From positions 62,001 through 126,000 of the forward strand of contig ONEG01000004.1 of NCBI GenBank assembly GCA_900316845.1: DNA of 64,000 bases. The letters are read 5' to 3'. Shown here in pieces: positions 53,215-60,718 of this stretch; the stretch's first letter is position 1; every line of letters begins with the position of its first letter. The stretch comes from an uncultured Bacteroidales bacterium (GTDB taxonomy: Bacteria > Bacteroidota > Bacteroidia > Bacteroidales > Paludibacteraceae). The notes beneath the pieces are model-generated. The model did no database searches. It saw only the letters and a program-made list of their open reading frames with translations, and was not told where the DNA came from. The position numbers and the translations under genes were made by a program.

Positions 53215-53982
53215 CTAAATACCGCTCGGCGGGGTAGGCCGAGAGTTAGACCAGCGGGGGGCGTCGCCGCCTCTCAGGCGGTACAATGGACGAAAGAGGA
53301 GGGGTGGAAGGGGGCATTTGAGGGTGTGTGAGAGAGGGTTTGGAAGGGGGTGTGAGCGGTGGTTGATTTTGGGATAGATGGGTTCGAAGGTGACGTCTTC
53401 CGCAAAGTGCTTGAGTTGTGCGTTGGTTATGGCAGGTGATTGCCGGGTTTGGCGGGCTTTGGTTTCTTGGGCTTGCGCCTGGAGCTCGCGGTAGATACAG
53501 ACGTAGGTATATTGGAAGAAATAGCCGTAGGCTTTGAGTCCGGGAGCGGGCTTGGCGTGGCCTTTGACGACGTTGAAATAATGATGGAAGAACCGCAGCC
53601 GCCATTCGAGTGCTTCGGGGGTATGGGCGTGCTCGAGGGCGTGGGCTTGGCGTTGGGCTTCTTTGATAAGTTCGCGGTTGGCTACGCAGGCAGCGGACCA
53701 TTTTTTCGGGAAATGGAAGGTATAGAGTTGGAAGAGGCCTTTATGGAAGCGAGAGCGGCGTGCGATGATGCGTTTCTTGTACTTACGGCCGAGTTTCTGC
53801 TCGTCCAGCGCGCCTATGTACGAGTCGAAGCCGGCACTCAGGTAGAAGTACCGCACGCCTCTATAGTGGCGTCCGGATGGACTTTTGCGGCGGTTATCGA
53901 TGCGCGTAGCAGGGATGTCCACAAAGGTCGCGATTGAGGATTTCAAAGCGTCAATGACCTGTGTTTTTAAGTGCTTCGACAT
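53215..53982 (-). CDS. Unrecognised basic protein, 255 residues
   Basis: I place the start at ATG 53982 (MSKHLKTQVIDALKSS), because the promoter at 54096-54127 rules out the longer frame back to 54189. The protein is basic and rich in Arg, His and aromatic residues (FHKGLFQLYTFHFPKKWSAACVANRELIKEAQRQAHALEH), with no signal peptide or membrane segment. I know no family. The last 30 residues (PLYRLRGGDAPRWSNSRPTPPSGI) read through a GC-rich repeat-like sequence and may not be ancestral. Confidence 0.6.
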   Translation of the reverse strand: MSKHLKTQVIDALKSSIATFVDIPATRIDNRRKSPSGRHYRGVRYFYLSAGFDSYIGALDEQKLGRKYKKRIIARRSRFHKGLFQLYTFHFPKKWSAACVANRELIKEAQRQAHALEHAHTPEALEWRLRFFHHYFNVVKGHAKPAPGLKAYGYFFQYTYVCIYRELQAQAQETKARQTRQSPAITNAQLKHFAEDVTFEPIYPKINHRSHPLPNPLSHTLKCPLPPLLFRPLYRLRGGDAPRWSNSRPTPPSGI

Positions 53983-54095
53983 GTTGTATAAGTGGTTTAT
54001 TTGCAGCGGATTAGGAGTGTCATTTGTGCTATAAAGTCTAGGATTGGTCCGTGGCGGGGGTTGTTTATGTAGCGGGCGATCTTCTAAATCCGACG

Positions 54096-54127
54096 CAAAG
54101 GTACGAAAAATTTTTGAAATATGCAAA
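54096..54127 (-). promoter_or_regulatory. Promoter of the 255-residue protein gene
   Basis: On the minus strand TTTG (54127-54124), 20-base spacer, TACCTTTG (54103-54096). The leader to ATG 53982 is about 105 bases. Confidence 0.83.
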
Positions 54128-54240
54128 TTTCGGGGCATGAAAAAGTATGAAAAATATATAAAAGTAGTAAATTTACTTGCGTATGTCATTTTTTTATTTT
54201 GTAGTAACGTCGGTCCTCCCTATTTATTATATAAATAAAC

Positions 54241-54375
54241 AGGGTCCCACCGAAAATACGTTCGCTTCGCGTTCGGCAAGGAGGTTGCGACGGTCGATAC
54301 CGATCCTCTAAATCGACAAAGCAACTCCTGCCTCCGCTCTCCCCAAAAATTAAAGATTTTCGGGGACCCCATAAG
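54241..54375. repeat. Two-hairpin structured repeat, copy 2
   Basis: Hairpin 1: AGGAGGTTGCGACGGTCGAT / AATCGACAAAGCAACTCCT around ACCGATCCTCTA. Linker: TGCCTCCGCTCT. Hairpin 2: CCCCAAAAAT / ATTTTCGGGG. The outer sequence GGGTCCCACCGAAAAT is also complementary to the hairpin 2 end. It matches copy 1 (31968-32053) in loops and linker but not in stems. Confidence 0.65.
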
Positions 54376-54495
54376 GACATATACTAAGCATCGCGGACAT
54401 TTTTTGAGAACCGCTAAAACGGTTTCCTGTTTTGCCCATACAAATACCATCTTATGCAAGCATAGCTATTATTTGTCTGTGCTAAACAGATAAAA

Positions 54496-54525
54496 TTTGT
54501 ATTTGCAAAATTTGTAGTATCTTTG
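54496..54525 (+). promoter_or_regulatory. Promoter of the DUF4160/DUF2442 pair
   Basis: TTTG at 54496-54499 and TATCTTTG at 54518-54525, with an 18-base spacer. The start codon is 29 bases on. The rest of the gap 53983-54554 holds the structured repeat and no gene. Confidence 0.75.
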
Positions 54526-54554
54526 CAGCGCAAAATCATCAATACAAGAAAATT

Positions 54555-54812
54555 ATGCCTGAAATTAGTTCTTTTTATGGAATAGTGATTTATATGTACA
54601 TGAGTGAGCACAATCCGCCTCATTTTCATGTGAAGTACCAAGATTACGAAGCTATTATAACCATAAAGGATGGTGTTATTACAGGTTCACTCCCTCGCCG
54701 CGCTTTACGTTTGGTGTACGAGTGGCTTGATTTGCATCAGGATGAATTATTGGCAAACTGGGAGCGGTTAGGTAAATCCGAAGCCCCAATGAAGATCACA
54801 CCTTTGCAATAA
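54555..54812 (+). CDS. DUF4160 family protein
   Basis: 85 residues with the family hallmarks: MPEISSFYGIVIYMY near the start, NPPHFHVKYQDYEA with two close His, and RRALRLVYEWLDLHQDELLANWE at the end. DUF4160 genes are regularly followed by DUF2442 genes, as here (14-base gap), and the pair is suspected to be a toxin-antitoxin-like module. The reaction is unknown. A dedicated promoter precedes it. Confidence 0.88.
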   Translation: MPEISSFYGIVIYMYMSEHNPPHFHVKYQDYEAIITIKDGVITGSLPRRALRLVYEWLDLHQDELLANWERLGKSEAPMKITPLQ

Positions 54813-54826
54813 GAAAGGAGGAAATT

Positions 54827-55069
54827 ATGAATCCTATTTTAAAAGTAACAAGTGCTGACTACATCCGCAATTATGTATTGCGCCTATCGTTTAATGATGG
54901 CGCGACTAAATTGGTGGATTTTTGGCCGTTAGCGCAGAAAGGCATTTGCCGGAAGCTGCAAAATATGGATTATTTCCGTCAGTTTAAGCTGGATCCTTTT
55001 TCGGTGGATTGGTCCAATGAAATAGGCTTTGCCCCTGAGTATTTATATGAAATAGGTACTCCGGCATAA
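54827..55069 (+). CDS. DUF2442 family protein
   Basis: 80 residues. The pattern is YVLRLSFNDGATKLVDFWPL, then F-K-L-D near the middle and SVDWSNEIGFAPEYLYEIG at the end, typical of DUF2442. It has AAGGAGG just before the start. It is the partner of the DUF4160 gene directly upstream. Confidence 0.88.
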   Translation: MNPILKVTSADYIRNYVLRLSFNDGATKLVDFWPLAQKGICRKLQNMDYFRQFKLDPFSVDWSNEIGFAPEYLYEIGTPA

Positions 55070-55147
55070 AATACTTCCCAGGTCTGACCTCACCGACAGC
55101 GTAAAAAATATAGAAATAAAGAGCGCAAAGCGTTGCGCTAAAACATA

Positions 55148-55178
55148 TTGAAAAAGCGTTTACACGCTTGTAATCTGA
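55148..55178 (+). promoter_or_regulatory. Promoter of the structured RNA
   Basis: TTG at 55148-55150, 20-base spacer, TAATCTGA at 55171-55178 (close to TAnnTTTG). It puts the start of transcription at the foot of the long stem. Confidence 0.7.
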
Positions 55179-55386
55179 TTTCTCGAAATGTAGGAAGTTG
55201 AGAGATAGTTATTCAGAGAACAAGTAAGTAGATGCTCACGAGTGTAAAACTCGCCCACACTATTGGATCGTTCTAATAGTGTGTTGGCGGATATATACAC
55301 GGCGCGAGTTTCTGTTTGCATATCTGATAACTAAGGCATTTCCTACAGCCTCGAGAAACGGATAACAAATAGTTATTCGCGTTTTT
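55179..55386 (+). ncRNA. Structured non-coding RNA, 6S-RNA-like rod with terminator
   Basis: The region folds into one long interrupted rod. Pairings read by eye: 55179-55186 with 55351-55358; 55189-55196 with 55340-55347; an asymmetric internal loop; 55206-55217 with 55323-55333 (one bulge); 55242-55246 with 55296-55300; and 55252-55264 with 55275-55289 around the loop GGATCGTTCT. An 8-base hairpin (55359-55379) followed by a T run acts as terminator. Length near 180 bases plus terminator, the rod shape with internal bubble and the promoter fit a 6S-type RNA, which binds RNA polymerase in stationary phase. The exact family (Rfam 6S-Flavo is the obvious candidate) was not tested. Confidence 0.65.
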
Positions 55387-55435
55387 TGTTGTATATACAA
55401 ATAATTAATTATAAACGGAGTAAGCCGAAAATCCG

Positions 55436-55723
55436 ATGAAGAGTAGGCAAATTAATATTTTGATTGCCATGAACAAAAAGAATCTAAAAATGAATGGAAA
55501 TCCCGCTGGAATTGTTATATTCAAAGAGATTTTTCCAGATGGTGAAGTAGAGCCATTAGGGTTAGGAGAATTATGGACTTATCAGTCTAAAAAAGAAGAT
55601 ACAAGTTATTGGATCTTTTTTAAAAACAAATGCTATTTAGCTCAACCATTTGAGAAAGATTATGTAATCGTAATTAATTCTCGAAATCACAAGCATAATT
55701 ATGTAGCAACAATTTCCGACTAA
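55436..55723 (+). CDS. Small hypothetical protein, 95 residues
   Basis: Beta-rich sequence (GIVIFKEIFPDGEVEPLGLGELWTYQ, SYWIFFKNKCYLAQPF) without signal peptide. Met12 (55469) is an alternative start. It lies between the structured RNA and a T9SS-cargo gene (11-base gap). Not recognised. Confidence 0.5.
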   Translation: MKSRQINILIAMNKKNLKMNGNPAGIVIFKEIFPDGEVEPLGLGELWTYQSKKEDTSYWIFFKNKCYLAQPFEKDYVIVINSRNHKHNYVATISD

Positions 55724-55734
55724 TTAATCACAAA

Positions 55735-56208
55735 ATGAAAAAGAATATTTTATTTACACTTTTGTATTGCTCCACCATAGCGATGGCAGAAACGGCGCTA
55801 ATCATCCAGCCGTTAAATGGCGATGAACAAGCTAACACACTTGTGCAAATCGGCTATGTGAAAGTGACGCCGGATTCGCTCTTAGTGTTCTCTCATGGCG
55901 ACTTCTTACTTTCAAAGGCGGCGATCAAGGACATCCGTCACATTCGCTATGGAGAGCCCAATGAATCAACCGGTATTGACGATGTGCAAAGTGCCACAAC
56001 TTGTCGTGTTTATCCGAATCCCACCCAAGACAGACTTGTTATTGAAAATGCACAAGGCGAGAAGGTGTATATCTTTGACATCAACGGACGCTTACTGCAA
56101 ACCGCAAACCTGCAAAATGGGAATGCGACACTCAATGTAAGTCCTCTGCCCCAAGGCGAGTACTTGCTTCTTTTGAATACTCAAACAGTTAAATTTATAA
56201 AACATTAA
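55735..56208 (+). CDS. Small secreted protein with T9SS type A sorting domain
   Basis: 157 residues. Signal peptide to about residue 18 (YCSTIAMA). A short domain (ALIIQPLNGDEQANTLVQIG, SLLVFSHGDFLLSKAAIKDIRHIRY) follows. The C-terminal 65 residues are a canonical Por-secretion tail: CRVYPNPTQDRLVIENA, VYIFDINGRLLQTANL, LPQGEYLLLL and a final VKFIKH. Such tails route proteins through the type IX system and are removed at the surface. The body is little more than a signal-to-tail linker. The gene for the next secreted protein starts four bases after it. Confidence 0.82.
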   Translation: MKKNILFTLLYCSTIAMAETALIIQPLNGDEQANTLVQIGYVKVTPDSLLVFSHGDFLLSKAAIKDIRHIRYGEPNESTGIDDVQSATTCRVYPNPTQDRLVIENAQGEKVYIFDINGRLLQTANLQNGNATLNVSPLPQGEYLLLLNTQTVKFIKH

Positions 56209-56212
56209 AGTT

Positions 56213-57256
56213 ATGAAAAAGTTCTTTTTATCTTTAGCCGTTTTCATAATGGCGCTCTGTGCAAATGCACAAACAAACCAGTATTTCTGGTACAATGGTA
56301 ATTTGATGATGGGCAATCCGATAGCTCAAATCGACAGTGTAACATTTGGTGAAGGCGAACCCGCTGACACCTTGCATATCCTCCTTCCGCGCACAATTAT
56401 CAAAGAGGTGTATGATACGGTGTATATCACAGTTCATGACACCGTTTGTCCGAATGATGTGCCTTCCATAGAAGCAAGCAAAAATGAGTACTTATGGCTG
56501 GAGGGTAATCAAGAGTTCTTAATCAATTGGAACAATAACTATTGCAATATTGATTATTCATTTGATAAAGTCAATTGGACGGCAGCTGTTCCAACTTCTG
56601 CCAGAAATATTGAGACATTCACTGTAATACCTGCCAACACAAAAGTATATCTACGGGGAATAAATGGATCGACGAATTCATTCTGGGGTTCTGATTGGTG
56701 GGGATTTATGCGTACCACAAATAGTAATATCTATACAGAGTTTAGCGGAGATGACCAATTTGGATGTGAAGACTGTTTAGAAGCAGAAATTCATGCAGGT
56801 GGTAATATCCTCTCATTAGTTTATGGAGATTCATTTGCAGAACATTCAAACGATACAGTATATTCAACACTATCTAAAATATTTTTCTGGATGGGTATGC
56901 TAACGGATGCTAGCCAGTTATATTTCGCGCCAGCAGCATATGGAACAAACACGGGTAGTTTTAATTATTATGGGAATCAAGCATGTACGTTCCTAGCTTG
57001 CTATAATTTAAAGAAAGGTCCATACATTAATTATTTAGCGACTGGTACATTTGCGCAATGTAGGCTGTTAAGCGATATCTATTATATTGGCGATGGCAGT
57101 GAGATTACTAACGACTCTTGGTTCCATTCTACTGCTATAAGTGCTTCTGAAAGATATATAACAGCTCAGAGCGTAGAGACATTAACAATCCATGTAAAAC
57201 CAGGTGTAACAATTCCTTATAAACCGACAAACGCAGTAGTCGTTGAGGATTTGTGA
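56213..57256 (+). CDS. Secreted protein, 347 residues, function unknown
   Basis: Signal peptide to about residue 19 (LAVFIMALCANA). The N-terminal segment IAQIDSVTFGEGEPADTLHI resembles the start modules of Bacteroidota leucine-rich or BspA-type proteins. A middle part with Ig-like strands (FLINWNNNYCNIDYSFDKVNWTAA) and a repetitive C-terminal region (LYFAPAAYG, YYGNQACTFLACYNL, YIGDGSEITNDSWFHSTAI) follow, ending in IPYKPTNAVVVEDL. The C-terminal pattern suggests degenerate BspA-like surface repeats. No T9SS tail of the usual kind is seen. Co-transcribed with the gene before it. Confidence 0.72.
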   Translation: MKKFFLSLAVFIMALCANAQTNQYFWYNGNLMMGNPIAQIDSVTFGEGEPADTLHILLPRTIIKEVYDTVYITVHDTVCPNDVPSIEASKNEYLWLEGNQEFLINWNNNYCNIDYSFDKVNWTAAVPTSARNIETFTVIPANTKVYLRGINGSTNSFWGSDWWGFMRTTNSNIYTEFSGDDQFGCEDCLEAEIHAGGNILSLVYGDSFAEHSNDTVYSTLSKIFFWMGMLTDASQLYFAPAAYGTNTGSFNYYGNQACTFLACYNLKKGPYINYLATGTFAQCRLLSDIYYIGDGSEITNDSWFHSTAISASERYITAQSVETLTIHVKPGVTIPYKPTNAVVVEDL

Positions 57257-57281
57257 TCAATTAATTTGGTAACAACAATAG

Positions 57282-57322
57282 AAACATACGGGCACTATTT
57301 TCAGTGTTCGTATGTTTGTTTT
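57282..57322 (+). terminator. Intrinsic terminator of the secreted-protein pair
   Basis: 15-base stem with two G-U pairs (AAACATACGGGCACT / AGTGTTCGTATGTTT), 6-base loop, then T-rich sequence. Confidence 0.9.
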
Positions 57323-57614
57323 ATTAAATGTAGTTTTAAATGAGTGGTATTATCCGTTTTACTTTTGACTTTTTACCTTATTCTTAATAATCATATACCT
57401 TTCAACTACCTTCTAAAAACCTTCCAAACAGCATATCTCGCGCCACAATTAGGGGAATGTGGATATAACGTGCAAATCTTAATAATCGTACATTTTCCCG
57501 TATACCTGCCTCGTACGGGAGGCATACGACTCGGATACGGAACGATAGCGCCTTACAAAACGAAAAGCTATCGGTATAAATCTTTTTTTTGATGGTTTTT
57601 AGTACTTGGAGATA
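57323..57614. other. Gene-free stretch with two small hairpins
   Basis: An 82-codon open frame here looks non-coding. TGCCTC-GTACGG-GAGGCA (57507-57524) and CGATAGC...GCTATCG followed by a run of T (about 57552-57591) are the only structures seen. Confidence 0.4.
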
Positions 57615-58151
57615 CTAAATATGCAAATACTCTACGGTGTTGCCGAGGGAGGAGAGGTATTGCTGAAAAGCGTCTTGGGAGATGACGACCGTGCCGCGGC
57701 AGTCGTTGGGATGGAAAGAGAGCGAAGGGGCTTCTTTCAAACGGCTGTCGAGAAAGAGAATGACGTGGTGTTCTACATCGTTAATAAGCCCGAAAGGGCT
57801 GACAGAACCCGGTTCCAGGCCCAAATAACGCATCATCCGTTCGGGCGAAGCAAACGACAGTTTGCCGGGGGCTTTCTTGCCCTGGGAGACGAGAATCTCC
57901 TTCAGCCAATGCTCTATGTCATGAATCGCCAAGTCTTCGTCGCAAGGGAAACAGATGAGGTAATGTTGGTCGCCCTTGTGATTGCGCATGAAGATATTCT
58001 TGCAATGCACCGACCCGTCGTCATGCCACCAACGCTTCGCCTCCTCGATGGTCTTGCCTTCGGGGTGGTTATAGGTCGTGAAGGGGATGTGATGGTCCTC
58101 CAGATACCGCAGCACTTTCTCCTGCCGCTCGGAAATAATCTCGTACTCCAT
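57615..58151 (-). CDS. Prolyl-tRNA editing protein (ProX/YbaK family)
   Basis: 178 residues from ATG 58151; the longer frame runs through the promoter and is rejected. YbaK-fold markers: a Lys-bearing strand KNIFMRNHKGDQHYLICFP, LSFASPERMMRYLGLEPGSVSPFGLIND and the closing NDCRGTVVIS. Enzymes of this family in trans remove alanine or cysteine wrongly attached to tRNA-Pro, protecting translation fidelity in the cytoplasm. The length and the GSVSPFGL motif favour the ProXp-ala (PrdX) branch. It is divergent from rsfS, with back-to-back promoters. Confidence 0.88.
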   Translation of the reverse strand: MEYEIISERQEKVLRYLEDHHIPFTTYNHPEGKTIEEAKRWWHDDGSVHCKNIFMRNHKGDQHYLICFPCDEDLAIHDIEHWLKEILVSQGKKAPGKLSFASPERMMRYLGLEPGSVSPFGLINDVEHHVILFLDSRLKEAPSLSFHPNDCRGTVVISQDAFQQYLSSLGNTVEYLHI

Positions 58152-58173
58152 ACTATTCGTTCGTATTTGCGCA

Positions 58174-58204
58174 CAAAGGTACAACAAAAATTGCACATAT
58201 GCAA
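58174..58204 (-). promoter_or_regulatory. Promoter of the prolyl-tRNA editing gene
   Basis: On the minus strand TTG (58204-58202), 20-base spacer, TACCTTTG (58181-58174). Confidence 0.83.
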
Positions 58205-58230
58205 GAGCAAAAGACATTTTGCAAGAAAAA

Positions 58231-58262
58231 TTTGCATATGTCAAAAAAAAGTCGTACCTTTG
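58231..58262 (+). promoter_or_regulatory. Promoter of the rsfS-ftsH-M16 group
   Basis: TTTG at 58231-58234, 20-base spacer, TACCTTTG at 58255-58262. rsfS starts 35 bases later. Confidence 0.86.
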
Positions 58263-58297
58263 CACCCGCAAAGGTTTGAATATACCCAAATGAATAT

Positions 58298-58660
58298 ATG
58301 AAAGAGATAAGCACCAAAAAACTGATGGATACCATCGTCGAAGGTATCCGCAACCGCAAAGGACAAAGAATCGTAACCATTGACTTACGCAAGATCAAAG
58401 AGGCTCCCGTCGAGATGATGGTCATCTGCGAGGGACAGAGTAACACCCAGGTAGCCGCTATCGCGGACGAGATTGATGATTTCGTGCGCACGACGACCCA
58501 CGTACATCCTCTCTCCGTAGCCGGACAGGAGAATGCCGAGTGGATCGCGATGGATTATGGCACTATTTTTGTACATGTCATGCAGCGTGAGCCTCGTGCT
58601 TTTTACGACATTGAGCACCTTTGGGCTGATGGAAAAGTGACAGAACTTCCAGAGGAATAA
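58298..58660 (+). CDS. rsfS: Ribosomal silencing factor RsfS
   Basis: 120 residues, usual length. Iojap/RsfS pattern: VTIDLRKIKEAPVEMMVICEGQSNTQVAAIADEI, then AEWIAMDYGTIFVHVMQREPRAFYDIEHLWAD. RsfS binds ribosomal protein uL14 and stops the subunits from joining when nutrients are short. It lies three bases before ftsH, an order common in Bacteroidota. Confidence 0.95.
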   Translation: MKEISTKKLMDTIVEGIRNRKGQRIVTIDLRKIKEAPVEMMVICEGQSNTQVAAIADEIDDFVRTTTHVHPLSVAGQENAEWIAMDYGTIFVHVMQREPRAFYDIEHLWADGKVTELPEE

Positions 58661-58663
58661 GCT

Positions 58664-60718
58664 ATGGCAGAAAAAAGAAATTCAAGACAGCAACCCCGCC
58701 CGAATAATCCGAACGGGCAACCTTCCGGTCCGAGGAGATGGATCGGCATCCTGCTTTATACCGCTGCTTTCGCCATCCTTGGATTCTATCTCTTCGGAGA
58801 CAAAGAAGGCAATGGAGCAAGCAAGGAGTTGAGTTATACCAAACTGACCGCATATATCGAGGCGGGAACGATTGAGAAGATCGAAGTAGCCGATGACCTG
58901 AAAGCTACCGCTACCGTGCGTCCGCAACACTATACCATGGTCTTCGGTACGCAAGGCGACGGCGAGAAAGCGAAAGGACAGTTGCGAACTCAGGTGCCTT
59001 CCGTAGAGGAGTTCTCCAAATACATGGACTCCGTGAACGCCAGCCGCAAAGCCGATGGCAAAGCGGTTATCGACGTGACGTATGTCAAGAGCCATGACTA
59101 CTGGTATCTGATACTCGTCAATATCCTTCCTTTCGTGCTGATGATCCTCTTTTTCGTCTATCTCGGACGAGGCATGGGAAGCGGCCTGGGAGGAGGTATC
59201 TTCGGCGTGGGCAAAGCCCAAGCACAGCTCTTTGACAAGGAGAAAAAAGACAAAGTGACTTTCGAAGATGTGGCAGGTCTCTATGGCGCCAAACAGGAGG
59301 TGCAGGAGATTGTTGAGTTCCTCAAGAACCCCAAGAAATACACGGAGATCGGTGCGAAGATCCCCAAGGGAGCGCTTCTCGTAGGCCCTCCGGGAACGGG
59401 TAAGACTTTGCTTGCCAAAGCCGTTGCCGGCGAAGCCGGAGTACCTTTCTTCTCGATGAGCGGTTCGGACTTCGTGGAGATGTTCGTCGGCGTCGGTGCA
59501 AGCCGCGTGCGTGACCTCTTCCGTCAGGCGAAAGAGAAAGCCCCGGCTATCATCTTCATCGATGAGATAGACGCTATCGGTCGTGCCCGTGGAAAAGGCG
59601 TCATGACCGGCGGTAACGACGAGCGCGAGAGCACGTTGAACCAGCTCCTGACGGAGATGGACGGTTTCGGAACGAACAGCGGCGTGATTATCCTTGCCGC
59701 TACGAACCGCGCCGATGTGCTCGATGCCGCACTCCTTCGTGCCGGACGTTTCGATCGGCAGATACATGTCGAGTTGCCGGACCTCCAGGAGCGTAAGGAG
59801 ATCTTCCAGGTACACCTCCGTCCGCTCAAACTTGACGAGACGGTGGATATCGATTTCCTGAGCAAGCAGACGCCGGGCTTCTCCGGAGCGGATATCGCGA
59901 ACGTCTGCAACGAGGCGGCGTTGATAGCTGCCCGCGGCGGACGCAAGAAGATCGGCAAACAGGACTTCATGGATGCCGTCGATCGTATCGTGGGTGGTCT
60001 GGAGCGGAAGAACAAGATCATGACCGAAGAGGAGAAGAAATCCATCGCTTACCACGAGGCAGGCCACGCTACCATCAGCTGGATGCTGCGATGGGCGAAC
60101 CCCTTGGTCAAAGTGACCATCGTGCCGCGAGGAATGGCCTTAGGTGCCGCATGGTACTTACCCGAGGAGCGGCAACTGACCAACGAGGAGCACATTCTCG
60201 ACGAGCTCTGCTCGTTATTGGGTGGTCGTGCCGCAGAGCAGCTCTTCCTCGAGCAGACCTCTACCGGCGCCCTCAATGACCTCGAGCGCGCAACCAAACA
60301 GGCGTACGCCATGGTGGCTTACTACGGCATGAGTGAGAAACTCAAAGATGTCTCCTTCTACGACTCCACCGGCCGGTACGACTACGGCTTCACGAAGCCT
60401 TATTCCGAGCATACGGCTACCACCATTGACCAGGAGACCCAGCGTATCATCGCCGACCAGATGGCACGTGCCAAGCAGATCCTGACCGACCATGCGGAAG
60501 GGCATCATCAGATAGCCCAACTGCTCATCGACCGCGAGGTGATCACCTCCGAAGACGTGGAGCGTATCCTCGGTCCGAGACCGTGGAAGAGCCGCGGAGA
60601 CGAACTCTTGGAGGCCAATGCCGCTATCGCGGAAGCTGAGAAAGCCGCGAAGCCCAAACGTCGTGCGCCGCGCAAGAAGAAAACAGAAGAAAACGCAAAT
60701 CCTCAAAACGAAGCATAA
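58664..60718 (+). CDS. ftsH: ATP-dependent zinc metalloprotease FtsH
   Basis: 684 residues. N-terminal helix ([19 protein letters not shown]), a periplasmic domain, a second helix ([21 protein letters not shown]), then the AAA module with Walker A GPPGTGKT at 241-248, Walker [12 protein letters not shown] and the second region of homology with RAGRFDRQI. The zinc site is HEAGH at 464-468. It degrades misassembled membrane proteins and short-lived regulators. The C-terminal 25 residues are Lys/Ala-rich, as in related species. Its stop codon is directly followed by the M16 start. Confidence 0.97.
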   Translation: MAEKRNSRQQPRPNNPNGQPSGPRRWIGILLYTAAFAILGFYLFGDKEGNGASKELSYTKLTAYIEAGTIEKIEVADDLKATATVRPQHYTMVFGTQGDGEKAKGQLRTQVPSVEEFSKYMDSVNASRKADGKAVIDVTYVKSHDYWYLILVNILPFVLMILFFVYLGRGMGSGLGGGIFGVGKAQAQLFDKEKKDKVTFEDVAGLYGAKQEVQEIVEFLKNPKKYTEIGAKIPKGALLVGPPGTGKTLLAKAVAGEAGVPFFSMSGSDFVEMFVGVGASRVRDLFRQAKEKAPAIIFIDEIDAIGRARGKGVMTGGNDERESTLNQLLTEMDGFGTNSGVIILAATNRADVLDAALLRAGRFDRQIHVELPDLQERKEIFQVHLRPLKLDETVDIDFLSKQTPGFSGADIANVCNEAALIAARGGRKKIGKQDFMDAVDRIVGGLERKNKIMTEEEKKSIAYHEAGHATISWMLRWANPLVKVTIVPRGMALGAAWYLPEERQLTNEEHILDELCSLLGGRAAEQLFLEQTSTGALNDLERATKQAYAMVAYYGMSEKLKDVSFYDSTGRYDYGFTKPYSEHTATTIDQETQRIIADQMARAKQILTDHAEGHHQIAQLLIDREVITSEDVERILGPRPWKSRGDELLEANAAIAEAEKAAKPKRRAPRKKKTEENANPQNEA

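Noticed and set aside
53983..54189. N-terminal extension of the 255-residue protein
   Set aside because: The promoter at 54096-54127 lies inside it, so it is not transcribed as coding sequence.
55179..55386. tmRNA or RNase P RNA
   Set aside because: There is no tRNA-like end, tag frame or P4-type conserved core; the fold is a single rod.
57344..57592. 82-codon open frame after the secreted-protein terminator
   Set aside because: No promoter, no ribosome site and unlikely composition; it runs across small hairpins.
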